Translations under genes and position numbers: made by a program
Part shown: piece by piece, positions 43,454-52,098 of the stretch
Layout: every line of letters begins with the position of its first letter
How positions within the stretch are numbered: position 1 is the stretch's first letter
NCBI GenBank assembly: GCA_965213855.1
Contig: CBDCAA010000007.1
Span: 62,001 to 126,000, forward strand
Length of the DNA stretch: 64,000 bases
Reading direction: 5' to 3'
From: JBBROS01 sp965213855
GTDB lineage: Bacteria > Pseudomonadota > Alphaproteobacteria > Acetobacterales > Acetobacteraceae
The notes under the pieces: model-generated
The model's database searches: none
What the model saw: the letters and a program-made list of their open reading frames with translations, nothing else
What the model was told of the DNA's origin: nothing

Positions 43454-44338
43454 ATGGATTGGGACAAGCTTCGGGTGTTTCACGCCGTGGCCGAAGCCGG
43501 CAGCTTCACCCATGCCGGGGAGACGCTGAACCTCAGCCAGTCCGCCGTCTCGCGCCAGATTTCGGCGCTCGAAGAGAACCTCCAGGTGCCGCTGTTCCAC
43601 CGCCACGCCCGCGGGCTGATCCTGACGGAACAGGGCGAAAGCCTGAACCGCACGGTGCGGGAGGTGTTCGCGAAACTGGCCATGACCGAGGCGCTGCTGA
43701 CCGAAAGCAAGGAGAAGCCCGCCGGACGCATCAAGGTGACCACCACGGTCGGCTTCGGCTCGACCTGGCTGGCGCCCCGGCTCCAGGCCTTCCTCGCCCA
43801 ATATCCCGACGTGACCATGACGCTGCTGCTGGACGACACGGACCTGGACCTGGCGATGCGCGAGGCGGACGTCGCGATCCGCATGCACCCGCCCAAACAG
43901 CCCGACCTGGTGCAGCGGCACTTGATGCAGCTCACCTGGGTGGTGGTCGCGTCCCCGGACTACTTGAAGGCGAACGGCACGCCGACCCGGCCCGAGGAAC
44001 TCGACGACCACAAGCTGATCCTGTTCGGCGACTACCGGCCGCCCGTGGCCGACATCAATTGGCTGGCCGAGGCCGGCCGCCGTTCCGGCTCGCCCAGGCG
44101 GCCCTTGCTGGAGGTGAACTCGCTGCACGCGATGGCGCTGGCGATCCGCTCGGGCATGGGGATCGGCGTATTGCCGGACTGGATGGACGCCGAGCTGGAC
44201 GGCCTGGTGCGCCTGTTGCCCGAGCTGAAAAGCCCGAAGGTGGATGTGTTCTTCGTCTATCCGGAGGAGCTGCGGAACAGCAAGCGGGTCGCGGTCTTCC
44301 GGGACTTCCTGCTCGCCCGCCTACAGGAGATCCACTGA
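43454..44338 (+). CDS. LysR family transcriptional regulator
   Basis: 294 aa. Helix-turn-helix DKLRVFHAVAEAGSFTHAGE..LSQSAVSRQISALEE, followed by an effector domain (TTVGFGSTWLAPRLQAFLAQYP in part). It lies 104 bp after gor on the same strand and converges with the amine oxidase gene, overlapping it by 18 bp at the 3' ends. Target unknown. Confidence 0.88.
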   Translation: MDWDKLRVFHAVAEAGSFTHAGETLNLSQSAVSRQISALEENLQVPLFHRHARGLILTEQGESLNRTVREVFAKLAMTEALLTESKEKPAGRIKVTTTVGFGSTWLAPRLQAFLAQYPDVTMTLLLDDTDLDLAMREADVAIRMHPPKQPDLVQRHLMQLTWVVVASPDYLKANGTPTRPEELDDHKLILFGDYRPPVADINWLAEAGRRSGSPRRPLLEVNSLHAMALAIRSGMGIGVLPDWMDAELDGLVRLLPELKSPKVDVFFVYPEELRNSKRVAVFRDFLLARLQEIH

Positions 44339-45559
44339 GAGGAGCCGCTCGGCGGCCTCGACGCCGCTGAGGTAGGCGCCGCCCACGGTGCCGGCGAGGC
44401 CATCGGTTCGGGTCGCCTCCCCGGCGAACAGCAGCCGTTCCCCCGGAAAGGCCTGGGCCAACACGTCGCGGCAGCGCGAGTCGCCCGGCCCGGCATAGGC
44501 ATAGGCGCCGAGGATAGTGGGGTCGGTGCCCCAGCTGGTGGTGATGGCCGCCGGGCCGATCGCCCGAAGCGCGTCGCGGCCGAGGGTCCGCACCAGCTCG
44601 GCCCGCGCGAACGCCTCGAAGCCGGCCGGGTCGGCGGCGAGCCGCCAGGCATCGCGTCCGCCGACGAAGCCGGCGATATGCCGGGCGCCGCGGGGCCGGG
44701 CGTTGAAGGTCATCCGGGACTCACGGTCGATCAGCAGGGTGCCGGGTTCGACGCCGATGTCGCCCGTGACCGGCAAAGCGATCTTGGACAGCAGCCCCAT
44801 CGGCAGCCCGTGGATGGCGGCCTGCACCGCGGGCGGGAGCGGTGGGTCGAACCGGATGGAGCCTGCGGCGAGCACGCCGGTGGACACGGTGACGATGGCG
44901 GCGCTGGCGTGCAGCGTGCCGCGCGGCGTCTCGACGCGGACGCCGGGCCCGTCCCAGGCGATGCGGGTCGCGGGCGTCCCGGTTGTGGCTTCGGTGCCGA
45001 GGCGACGGGCCACGAAGGCGCCGACACCGTCGGCCGGGACGAGGTTGCGGCCCTCCAGCCGGTTGCGCCGCCAGTCCTGCATCCCGAGGCGGTCGGCATC
45101 GGCCGCGGCGATGATCGCGCCCTCCCACAACGCGACCAGCGGCGCCCAGGGGTCCATGGCCATGGGCTCCATCGCCTGAGAAAGGCTGACGTCGGGGCCA
45201 AGGAGCGCGGGCGCGACGGCCTCGTCCAGGCCATCCCACGCGGCGTCGTAGGCGGCCCGTTCGCCTGCCGTCGCGAGGCGGCCGCCGACCGTCACACGTT
45301 CCCGCCGGGACTGGTCGGTGTCGATGAGGCGGTCGGACGGATCGGCCGACGCGACGAGCGGATTGCGTGCAGCATCGTGCAGCCATGTGGCGCCGAGGTC
45401 GAACGGTTCCCCGTCCACCTCCGCGGTGACAGCCCGGCCGCCGATCCGCGGCAGCGCTTCGATTAGGCTGACACTGACGCCCCGGGCGCGAAGACGGCGC
45501 GTCGCCGCCAGGCCGGCGACCCCGGCACCGACGACGATCACGGAAGCGGGCTTCGTCAT
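44321..45559 (-). CDS. Flavin monoamine oxidase family protein
   Basis: 412 aa. N-terminal FAD fingerprint VVGAGVAGLAATRRL..EALPRIGGRAVT, DLGATWLHDA, and the C-terminal LLFAGEATRTDGLAGTVGGAYLSG that closes around FAD. Oxidises an amine or related compound; no lysine/polyamine-specific motif is clear, so the substrate is open. Confidence 0.86.
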   Translation of the reverse strand: MTKPASVIVVGAGVAGLAATRRLRARGVSVSLIEALPRIGGRAVTAEVDGEPFDLGATWLHDAARNPLVASADPSDRLIDTDQSRRERVTVGGRLATAGERAAYDAAWDGLDEAVAPALLGPDVSLSQAMEPMAMDPWAPLVALWEGAIIAAADADRLGMQDWRRNRLEGRNLVPADGVGAFVARRLGTEATTGTPATRIAWDGPGVRVETPRGTLHASAAIVTVSTGVLAAGSIRFDPPLPPAVQAAIHGLPMGLLSKIALPVTGDIGVEPGTLLIDRESRMTFNARPRGARHIAGFVGGRDAWRLAADPAGFEAFARAELVRTLGRDALRAIGPAAITTSWGTDPTILGAYAYAGPGDSRCRDVLAQAFPGERLLFAGEATRTDGLAGTVGGAYLSGVEAAERLLSVDLL

Positions 45560-45706
45560 CGGCCGAACTGGTTCACCTGAAACTATTCCTATCGACGATC
45601 AAACGCTACTTCGATAAATCGATCGACGAGCGAGATGTGTGGATTGCTGTGCGCCAGGAGGCCGACGCTGGAGGCGGCCGAAGCCGCGCTCCCGCTCGGG
45701 CCCGGC

Positions 45707-45910
45707 TTAGGCCAGCTTCAGATTGGCCGCAGCCTGCTTGCCGCGTTCCGCGACGACGTCGAAGGAGACCTTCTGCCCGTCATTCAGGCCATTCAGCCCC
45801 GCCGCCTGCACGGCCGTGATGTGCACGAACACATCCTTGCCGCCATCCTGCGGCTCGATGAAGCCAAAGCCCTTGGTTGCATTGAACCACTTAACCGTAC
45901 CCATTGCCAT
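45707..45910 (-). CDS. Cold-shock protein (CspA family)
   Basis: 67 aa from ATG 45910 (an in-frame GTG at 45922 would add four residues). RNP motifs GTVKWFNATKGFGFIEP and KDVFVHITAV define the OB-fold nucleic-acid-binding protein. Monocistronic, as usual. Confidence 0.93.
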   Translation of the reverse strand: MAMGTVKWFNATKGFGFIEPQDGGKDVFVHITAVQAAGLNGLNDGQKVSFDVVAERGKQAAANLKLA

Positions 45911-46377
45911 TTTCTTGCTCACGTATGTCGCGCGGCAGCATAGCCGCGAAATGGGGCTTAGGGCAAATCCGCATTTCGTGTCGATGACGGATGTGTGAAC
46001 GTCCGCGCCAGTCTGATCGCTTTTCCGGAGACCCCATCACCTTGGCACCATGACGGTCCGTGCAGGGCTAAGGTCCACAGGACGCTACTCCGTCAAGCCG
46101 TGGCCGTCTGGTCGAATACGGCTACTGCAGCTGCTGGCGGAGCATCCAGGAGGAGGACGGAATCCGGACGTCCATGGAACCACTGTCTCTGCTGCGGTAT
46201 GCATGTCGGCGTAGCCGGTCCCCGAGACGCTGCGCCGGCTGGCTCATCCGGCCCCGGCACCCGGAGACTCTTGAGGGGTGTGGCGCAACCCCCGGCTACG
46301 TTTCCGTCGCCGCACTCGGGTCCGTTGTAGCGCGGGCGATAATCGAAGTGATAGCCTGCTCCCAGGACGGCCTAAGT
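45911..46377. other. Gene-poor stretch between cspA and the CRISPR trailer end
   Basis: No convincing gene. Several short frames exist but lack family similarity or a ribosome site; one plus-strand piece (LLQLLAEHPGGGRNPDV near 46125) looks protein-like but is broken on both sides. No tRNA, IS end or clear repeat seen. Confidence 0.5.
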
Positions 46378-47748
46378 GGGTTCATCCCCGCGCATGCGGG
46401 AACACGCGACCTGTGCAGGTCGCCTCGGTCCAGACCCGGTTCATCCCCGCGCATGCGGGGAATACTCGCATTGGACCCTGCCAGGTGGCCAAGGCCCGGT
46501 TCATCCCCGCGCATGCGGGGGAACACTACCACCAGGGTTTCGCGGGCAGGTTCGGCGCCGGTTCATCCCCGCGCATGCGGGGAACACAACGCCACCCTCA
46601 CCAATCAGGACAGCAACACCGGTTCATCCCCGCGCATGTGGGGAACACCGCTCTCAGCTGAGACCCGCAGCGCCCCAGAACGGTTCATCTCCGCGCATGC
46701 GGGGACACGAGTCCTGGCGGCGGGAACCACGCCGCGTTGCCGGTTCATCCCCGCGCATGCGGGGGAACACTTGGCGGCGAGAAGGCGCGCGACGTCCTGG
46801 CTCGGTTCATCCCCGCGCATGCGGGGAACACGTGTTCAACTCCGGTGAGACCTACCGGCAGAACGGTTCATCCCCGCGCATGCGGGGAACACACGGTTAA
46901 GAATACTCGCGGCGACCGCCCGTGCGGTTCATCCCCGCGCATGCGGGGAACACGGCGAGCCAAACCACGAATTGCTGACCGTCACCGGTTCATCCCCGCG
47001 CATGCGGGGAACACGCGCTCGAGCTGCGCCATGACGGCGGCGACGACGGTTCATCCCCGCGCATGCGGGGAACACCCAGTCCCGTTGATCCGAGGCTCTG
47101 CCGCCCACGGTTCATCCCCGCGCATGCGGGGAACACGCCTGCCACCGTTGCCGGCCCTGATCGTAGGTCGGTTCATCCCCGCGCATGCGGGGAACACCGC
47201 GGCGGGGTGTCATGGGCCATCCTCGACCGCGGTTCATCCCCGCGCATGCGGGGAACACTCGCAAGCGCGACGAACGTGCTGCGGGTCTACCGGTTCATCC
47301 CCGCGCATGCGGGGAACACGGCCGCGCCGAATACCCGATTGTTCTACGACAACGGTTCATCCCCGCGCATGCGGGGAACACGCCCCCAGGTTGGCCTCGT
47401 ATTGGCCCGTCACCGGTTCATCCCCGCGCATGCGGGGAACACTAGACCCGGCCGCCCAAGTCCCGGCCCCGGGGCAGCCGGTTCATCCCCGCGCATGCGG
47501 GGAACACGTGTTCGGCGTCGGTTGCGGTGCTCGCCCGGCCACGGTTCATCCCCGCGCATGCGGGGAACACACGCCGATATCGCCCTGGATGCGCATGCTG
47601 CTGGCGGCTCCGGTTCATCCCCGCGCATGCGGGGAACACCCTGCGCCCTTCGCTGGGCCACGACGGTTCATCCCCGCGCATGCGGGGAACACGGGTCCGT
47701 GTAGGCGGCAAGATCAGCCCGGTTCATCCCCGCGCATGCGGGGAACAC
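46378..47748 (-). CRISPR. Type I-E CRISPR array, 23 repeats / 22 spacers
   Basis: Consensus repeat is 29 nt, on the plus strand beginning CGGTTCATCCCCGCGCATGC and ending GGGGAACAC; the hairpin CCCCGCGCATGCGGGG is nearly perfect. By comparison with E. coli I-E repeats the crRNA strand is the minus strand (GTGTTCCCCGCG..GGGATGAACCG), so the leader is at the cas2 side (high coordinates). Repeat starts: 46378, 46437, 46497, 46559, 46620, 46681, 46741, 46803, 46864, 46925, 46986, 47047, 47108, 47169, 47230, 47291, 47353, 47414, 47479, 47542, 47611, 47664, 47720. Repeats at the far end (the first seven) carry most of the mutations and one-base indels. Spacers are 31-33 nt up to 47413, then 36, 34, 40, 24 and 27 nt next to the leader. 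Confidence 0.98.
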
Positions 47749-47797
47749 TCTTCCGGGAAAGGATTGAGTTCCAACAGTATTTTCCTGTCAAAGATCC
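47749..47797 (-). promoter_or_regulatory. CRISPR leader with promoter
   Basis: Only 49 bp separate the first repeat from the cas2 stop. On the minus strand this holds a perfect -35 TTGACA (47786-47791) and a weak -10 CTCAAT (47763-47768) 17 bp apart, which would start the transcript about 8 nt before the first repeat. A TCAATCCTTT stretch loosely resembles an IHF site, which I-E leaders use for spacer integration; this is weak. Confidence 0.55.
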
Positions 47798-48124
47798 CTA
47801 CCGATCTCGGCGGCGTCCAGACGGGAGAAGCGGGCTCCCGACTTGTGGCTCTTCAGTGAACGACACCAAACGAAAGCCGTCCAGTTCGACAGGCACGCGG
47901 CGGTTGCGTCCGCATGTGTCGAACTCGAACCCCGCGTCGTTCGGGGCGGCCCAGGCGATCACGCCGTTCCCGTCTTCGATATAGGCGCACACCTGGCCCC
48001 AGATCATCTCCCGCACACGCCGGCCATAGGTGCCGACATACACACCGGCGCGTACCTCCAGCAGCCAGACCGCAAGCCGGCCGCGCAAGCGCGGCGGCGC
48101 ATTCTCAACCACGATGACCAGCAT
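47798..48124 (-). CDS. cas2: CRISPR-associated Cas2 (type I-E, Cas2e/CasF)
   Basis: 108 aa. MLVIVVENAPPRLRGRLAVWLLEVRAGVYVG (in part) is the I-E Cas2 ferredoxin-fold start with DVRxR replaced as usual in this subtype. The last ~14 residues (GSPLLPSGRRRDR) exceed the E. coli protein. ATG 48124 overlaps cas1 by 20 bp. Forms the integrase with Cas1. No DnaQ-type exonuclease domain is fused. Confidence 0.93.
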   Translation of the reverse strand: MLVIVVENAPPRLRGRLAVWLLEVRAGVYVGTYGRRVREMIWGQVCAYIEDGNGVIAWAAPNDAGFEFDTCGRNRRVPVELDGFRLVSFTEEPQVGSPLLPSGRRRDR

Positions 48125-49073
48125 CGCCCAACCCCTCCGCCAAAGGGATCGCAACCGGCATCGCCTCCTCGGGCTCGGGCGGCACTGGAAGGCCGCCGGC
48201 TGCCAAAACATCCTCGATGGCCGGGATCAGCTTCGACAGCAAGTCCTCCCGCCGGAACACATCCCGGCATCGGCGGCGCACCGAAGACACGGGGTTCCGC
48301 AGTGAGTCGCCTTCCAGTTCGGTGCGGCCTTTCTCGACCGCCGCCGCCACGCGAAATGCCTCAGGCACCACCGTCTCGAACTTGAACAGGTCTGCGATGT
48401 CGTAGACGAAGCTTTGCGGCTTGCCGCTGTGCAAGAAGCCGATAGCCGGCGCATACCCGGCCGCCAGCACCGCAGCCTCGGTGATGCCATACAGCGCCGC
48501 GGTCGCGGCCGAGAGGCAGCGGTTCACCGTGTCGGCCCCACCCCAATTCCGGTGGTCGTACTTTCGGCCATCCCAGGTCACGCCATGGCGCTGGGCGAGA
48601 AGTCGGTAGGTCTCGCGCACCCGGGCGCCCTCGATGCCCCGCAGCTGGTCGACCGATCTGCGGGCCGGGGCGTCCTCGCCGAAGCGCCTGGCGTACATGC
48701 AACGTACCACACGCAGGCGCGCCTCGTCGTCCAGGGCGAGGCGCGCCTGATACAGCAGGCGGTCCGATCGTGCGCCGCCGGGCTGGCCGGCCGCATACAG
48801 GCGCACCCCGGCCTCACCGATCCAGATGAGCAGCGTTCCCGCCCGTGCGGCCAGGGCCACGGCCATGTGACTGACGCGCGTGCCCGGCTCCAGCATCAGG
48901 CAGGCCAGGCCGCCCACGGGGATCACCGTCCGCACGCCGCGCACGTCCACCACGACGAAGGCGCCGTCGATGACGTCGAGCTGGCCCTTGTCGATGAACA
49001 GGATCGATGCCCGTTCCTTCATCGGGATCGGGCGTGGCGGCGGCAGTCCGGGCATCGCGTCGGGCACGGTCAT
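48105..49073 (-). CDS. cas1: CRISPR-associated Cas1 (type I-E)
   Basis: 322 aa integrase. Metal ligands fit E. coli Cas1 with a 7-residue offset: E148 (RGIEGARV), H215 (GFLHSGKP) and D225/D228 (VYDIADLF). ATG 49073 overlaps the cas6e stop (ATGA). Inserts new spacers at the leader-first repeat junction. Confidence 0.96.
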   Translation of the reverse strand: MTVPDAMPGLPPPRPIPMKERASILFIDKGQLDVIDGAFVVVDVRGVRTVIPVGGLACLMLEPGTRVSHMAVALAARAGTLLIWIGEAGVRLYAAGQPGGARSDRLLYQARLALDDEARLRVVRCMYARRFGEDAPARRSVDQLRGIEGARVRETYRLLAQRHGVTWDGRKYDHRNWGGADTVNRCLSAATAALYGITEAAVLAAGYAPAIGFLHSGKPQSFVYDIADLFKFETVVPEAFRVAAAVEKGRTELEGDSLRNPVSSVRRRCRDVFRREDLLSKLIPAIEDVLAAGGLPVPPEPEEAMPVAIPLAEGLGDAGHRG

Positions 49074-49756
49074 ATCCTGCGGATCAGCATCAGCCCGCAG
49101 CCAAAGGCCCGGGCGCGGCCGAAACCGGCGGCCAACGCAGGCAGGAACGCAGCCGGGTCGATGACGGTGACGCCGCCGGTGAACTCCAGCCGGCTGAACT
49201 GCATCGGCGTCAGTCCCTTGTCGCGCGGGACCCGCATCGTCTCATAGCCGTCGACCCGCACCGCCTCGTCGGGCCGAAACCCATGCGCCGCACCCTGCCG
49301 GGCCAACCAGTCGCGGCCGGCCCGCTCGGCCACCGCGAACCGTGCCGCGGCCCTGTCGGCGCGCGGCAGGTGATGCAGCGCATCCATGACCACGTCGTGC
49401 CGCTTACCCCGTCGGCCCGGCGCCTCGGACCGCGACACGACAGGGTTTGCGCGCAGCGCGAAGCCGAGCCGGTCGCCGGGCGCCAGGGCCGGCGCGAACG
49501 CCGTGCTGTCCACCTCGAACAAGCCGGCCACGGGCGCGGGCGGACGCGTGGACAGGGTCATGAAGCGGCCCGGCGCCTCCTCCCGCCACAGGAAGTCGCG
49601 TCGCCGGTCGGGCGTGTCGGCAAACAGGGCCCACACCAGCCGGTGCGCGGCGGCGGTGCGCGGGCCGTTGCCTTCGGGCACCAGCAGGCGGGCCAGCGCA
49701 TCGGCCGCGCCCGTGTCCCGGCGCAGGCTGGCCCGGCTGAGCCACAACGCGGTCAC
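49070..49756 (-). CDS. cas6e: crRNA endonuclease Cas6e (Cse3/CasE)
   Basis: 228 aa. N-terminal LWLSRASLRRD and catalytic-type H38 (AAHRLVWALF), C-terminal glycine-rich GRARAFGCGLMLIRR that contacts the repeat hairpin. Cuts pre-crRNA at the base of the repeat stem. GTG 49756 overlaps the cas5e stop. Confidence 0.95.
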   Translation of the reverse strand: MTALWLSRASLRRDTGAADALARLLVPEGNGPRTAAAHRLVWALFADTPDRRRDFLWREEAPGRFMTLSTRPPAPVAGLFEVDSTAFAPALAPGDRLGFALRANPVVSRSEAPGRRGKRHDVVMDALHHLPRADRAAARFAVAERAGRDWLARQGAAHGFRPDEAVRVDGYETMRVPRDKGLTPMQFSRLEFTGGVTVIDPAAFLPALAAGFGRARAFGCGLMLIRRI

Positions 49757-50490
49757 GGCGGCGCCTGGTCGAGGACCGGCAGGCGCTCCACGACCTCCTG
49801 GCGCAGGTCGAACTGCCACAAGCGGCGCGACCGCGGCTGATCGCGCCGGAGTTCGGTTCGCAAGGTTCGGGCCGGGTCGCCGTGCCACGGGTCGCGCGCG
49901 ACCACGACTTCGCTGGCACCCTCGACCATGGAGCGGAATCTCGCCTCGGCACCGCCCTGATGACGCCGGGCCAGCGCGATCCCGGGGTCGGGCGCCTCGT
50001 CCAAGTTCGGGGCCAGCGGCAGGCCGAGCGGACAGGACTTGCGGCCCAGGTACGGCGTGAAGCAGGGCGCGCGCATGGCGTCGGCGATGGCGTCCAGCCC
50101 CCAGCGTGGCGGCGACACACGCACCCACAACGCGCCCAGATGCCATGCGCCGGTCCGGTAGTCGCGCCGAGACAGGATGGTGGCCAGGTCGGGCGCCGCC
50201 AGCTCCTCCGCACGCGTGGCGAAGCGGCGCTTGCCGCGGGGTGGGACCTGGGCGGTGTGGTAATCGGCCAGCACCCGCCCCGGCGCGTGACACAGCAGCG
50301 CCAGGCCGTACTGCGCGGCCAGCGCGGCCTGTGCGGCGTCGTCCTCGCGCTCCACCCCCAGGCACGCGCCGACCAGGCCGAGCACCGCGGAGCGCGCCGG
50401 GCGGTCCCATGTTGGGCGCCGTTCCCCGACGGCGATGGCGCCGAACGAGGCGAGCGGCGCGACGAGCGCGAAGGTGAGGAACGTCGCCAT
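49753..50490 (-). CDS. cas5e: Cascade subunit Cas5e (CasD)
   Basis: 245 aa RAMP protein: MATFLTFALVAPLASFGAIAVGERRPTWDRPARSAVLGLVG (in part) is the usual start. Caps the 5' handle of the crRNA. Starts 4 bp after cas7e ends; ATG 50490. Confidence 0.94.
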   Translation of the reverse strand: MATFLTFALVAPLASFGAIAVGERRPTWDRPARSAVLGLVGACLGVEREDDAAQAALAAQYGLALLCHAPGRVLADYHTAQVPPRGKRRFATRAEELAAPDLATILSRRDYRTGAWHLGALWVRVSPPRWGLDAIADAMRAPCFTPYLGRKSCPLGLPLAPNLDEAPDPGIALARRHQGGAEARFRSMVEGASEVVVARDPWHGDPARTLRTELRRDQPRSRRLWQFDLRQEVVERLPVLDQAPP

Positions 50491-50494
50491 GCCT

Positions 50495-51547
50495 CTATGC
50501 CTGTGCGAAGGCGATGATCTCGGCCAAGCTGCCCGTTTGGCCCACTTGCATGTCCAGGTGGTCGGTCGTCGCCGGGCCATACGCCGCGTCCAGGGCCGTC
50601 CGAAAGTCGGCCAGGGCTCGCACGGACGCGGCAACCAAGTCCTCGCCTGCCACCGCCTTGCTGAACGCGCCGGCCAGCGTGCGTGGCTGCGCGTCGCCCC
50701 GCTCGATCAAAATATAGTGCGCGCGGCCATGGGCGGCGAAGCTGTTCTGCTTGCCGGAGGGCGCGCAGGTGGCCGCCGCCTCGGTCAGCGCGGCCAGGGC
50801 GGTGGCGGCCAAGGCCTTCGCCGCGTCGCCGCCCCCCAGGTTGCGCACCAGCAGGTCCCGATCGACGCACAGATACAAGTAGAACACGCCGGAGCCGAAT
50901 GCGGCCTCGCCCAGGAACCCGGCACCGGCATCCTCCGACGGCCGCTTCAGGTCGTCGACGGCGGTGTAGTAGTCGTCCTCGACCGTCACGCGGTGGGTGG
51001 TGATGGCATGCGCCACTTGGGCCGCGGCCTCGCGGTTGTAGCCGGGGTCGTCGGCAAGCATGCGGCCGAACAGCGCGATGTCGGCCGCGGTGTCGGCGGT
51101 GCGCAGCAGGTTGGCCTTCTTGGGGTCGATCTTGTCGCCGCTGGCCGCAGCTTGCTCGGCCAAGGCGAGGGCCGCCTTGAACTCCTCGGGCGCGATGAAG
51201 GCAAGCTGTTCGATACGGGTGGGGTTCGAGTCCTTCTCGTCCTTCAGCTTGCCGAATACGCTGGCGACGTCGCGGGCGATGGCCGTCGCGCGGGCGGGCG
51301 GCACCTGGCGCGCCAATAGATGCGCCTGCACCTCCTCGCCCAGCCGCTGCGTGCGGCTGCCCATGTGGCCGCCGAGCGCACCGGCGAACACGCTCGATGT
51401 ACGCCAGGCGCGCTTCAACGCCTGGGACGACAGGCGCAACCGCGTGGTGCCGCCGACGACGGCGGTCTTGGGCCGGCCGGTGTCGTCGCGGTTGAGGTTG
51501 GCGGGCGGAAAGAAGGTCAGCATGTGCAGTTGCAGGAAGCGGCTCAT
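50495..51547 (-). CDS. cas7e: Cascade backbone subunit Cas7e (Cse4/CasC)
   Basis: 350 aa RAMP protein forming the six-fold backbone. FLQLHMLTFFPPANLNRDDTGRPK (in part), SSQALKRAWRTS, and FAAHGRAHYILIERGDAQPR are standard. ATG 51547 overlaps the cse2 stop (ATGA). Confidence 0.95.
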   Translation of the reverse strand: MSRFLQLHMLTFFPPANLNRDDTGRPKTAVVGGTTRLRLSSQALKRAWRTSSVFAGALGGHMGSRTQRLGEEVQAHLLARQVPPARATAIARDVASVFGKLKDEKDSNPTRIEQLAFIAPEEFKAALALAEQAAASGDKIDPKKANLLRTADTAADIALFGRMLADDPGYNREAAAQVAHAITTHRVTVEDDYYTAVDDLKRPSEDAGAGFLGEAAFGSGVFYLYLCVDRDLLVRNLGGGDAAKALAATALAALTEAAATCAPSGKQNSFAAHGRAHYILIERGDAQPRTLAGAFSKAVAGEDLVAASVRALADFRTALDAAYGPATTDHLDMQVGQTGSLAEIIAFAQA

Positions 51548-52098
51548 GGGGTGGCATCCTCGTTGGGGGCTGCTGCTGGAAGGGTGGCGGGGGTGGGGGA
51601 AAGGTCGGCCGGCAGGTCGGCGCCCCAGTAGTGGTAGACCCAGCGCCGCTGCCGATCTTCCGACCAATCGATCAGAGCCGCGGCCAAATCCGTCACCGGC
51701 AGCGTGCCGCCTGCAAGCGCCACCAGGCGCCGGAAGGCGGTCAGCCGCTCGTCATGCCCCTGCGCCTCCATCAGGCGGCGGAACCGCAACGGCTTCAGCA
51801 GCGCCGTCTCCGGCTTCTCCAGCGTGGCCGGGCCAACAATCCGGGCGACGTTGCCCGGCGCGTCCTGCCGCACATGGGCCAGCACCGCGGCCGCGAGCGC
51901 CACATCCGGCAAGTCCCGCGGTCCGGATGCGCCGAGGCGGCGGAACAGGCGGATCGTCGCCTCCTGTTGCATGGCGTGCCCGACGGTGCTGCAGCGGCGC
52001 AACCGGGCCAATGCGCCGCGATCGCCGGTGCGGCCCGCCGCCGGATCGGGCTGCAAGTCGCGCCACCACTCGCGTGCCTTCCAGAACTGTATGGTCAT
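51544..52098 (-). CDS. cse2: Cascade small subunit Cse2 (CasB)
   Basis: 184 aa helical protein: ARLRRCSTVGHAMQQEATIRLFRRL and RFRRLMEAQGHDERLTAFRRLV (in part) match CasB. Stabilises the displaced strand. ATG 52098 overlaps the cse1 stop (ATGA). Confidence 0.93.
   Translation of the reverse strand: MTIQFWKAREWWRDLQPDPAAGRTGDRGALARLRRCSTVGHAMQQEATIRLFRRLGASGPRDLPDVALAAAVLAHVRQDAPGNVARIVGPATLEKPETALLKPLRFRRLMEAQGHDERLTAFRRLVALAGGTLPVTDLAAALIDWSEDRQRRWVYHYWGADLPADLSPTPATLPAAAPNEDATP

Noticed and set aside
45600..46377. Possible attachment-site duplicate of the tRNA-Ser 3' end on the far side of the CRISPR-Cas locus
   Set aside because: No copy of the GGTTCGAATCCC or CCTCTCCGCCA segment was found there.
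46174..47984. Several long open frames over the CRISPR array with repeated RFIPAHAGNT, SSPRMRGT or MRGDEP peptides
   Set aside because: They are translations of the 29-nt CRISPR repeat, a well-known false gene pattern; no ribosome sites and no coding bias.
47798..48124. Cas2 fused to a DnaQ-type exonuclease as explanation of spacer lengths
   Set aside because: The protein is only 108 aa and has no DEDDh motifs.
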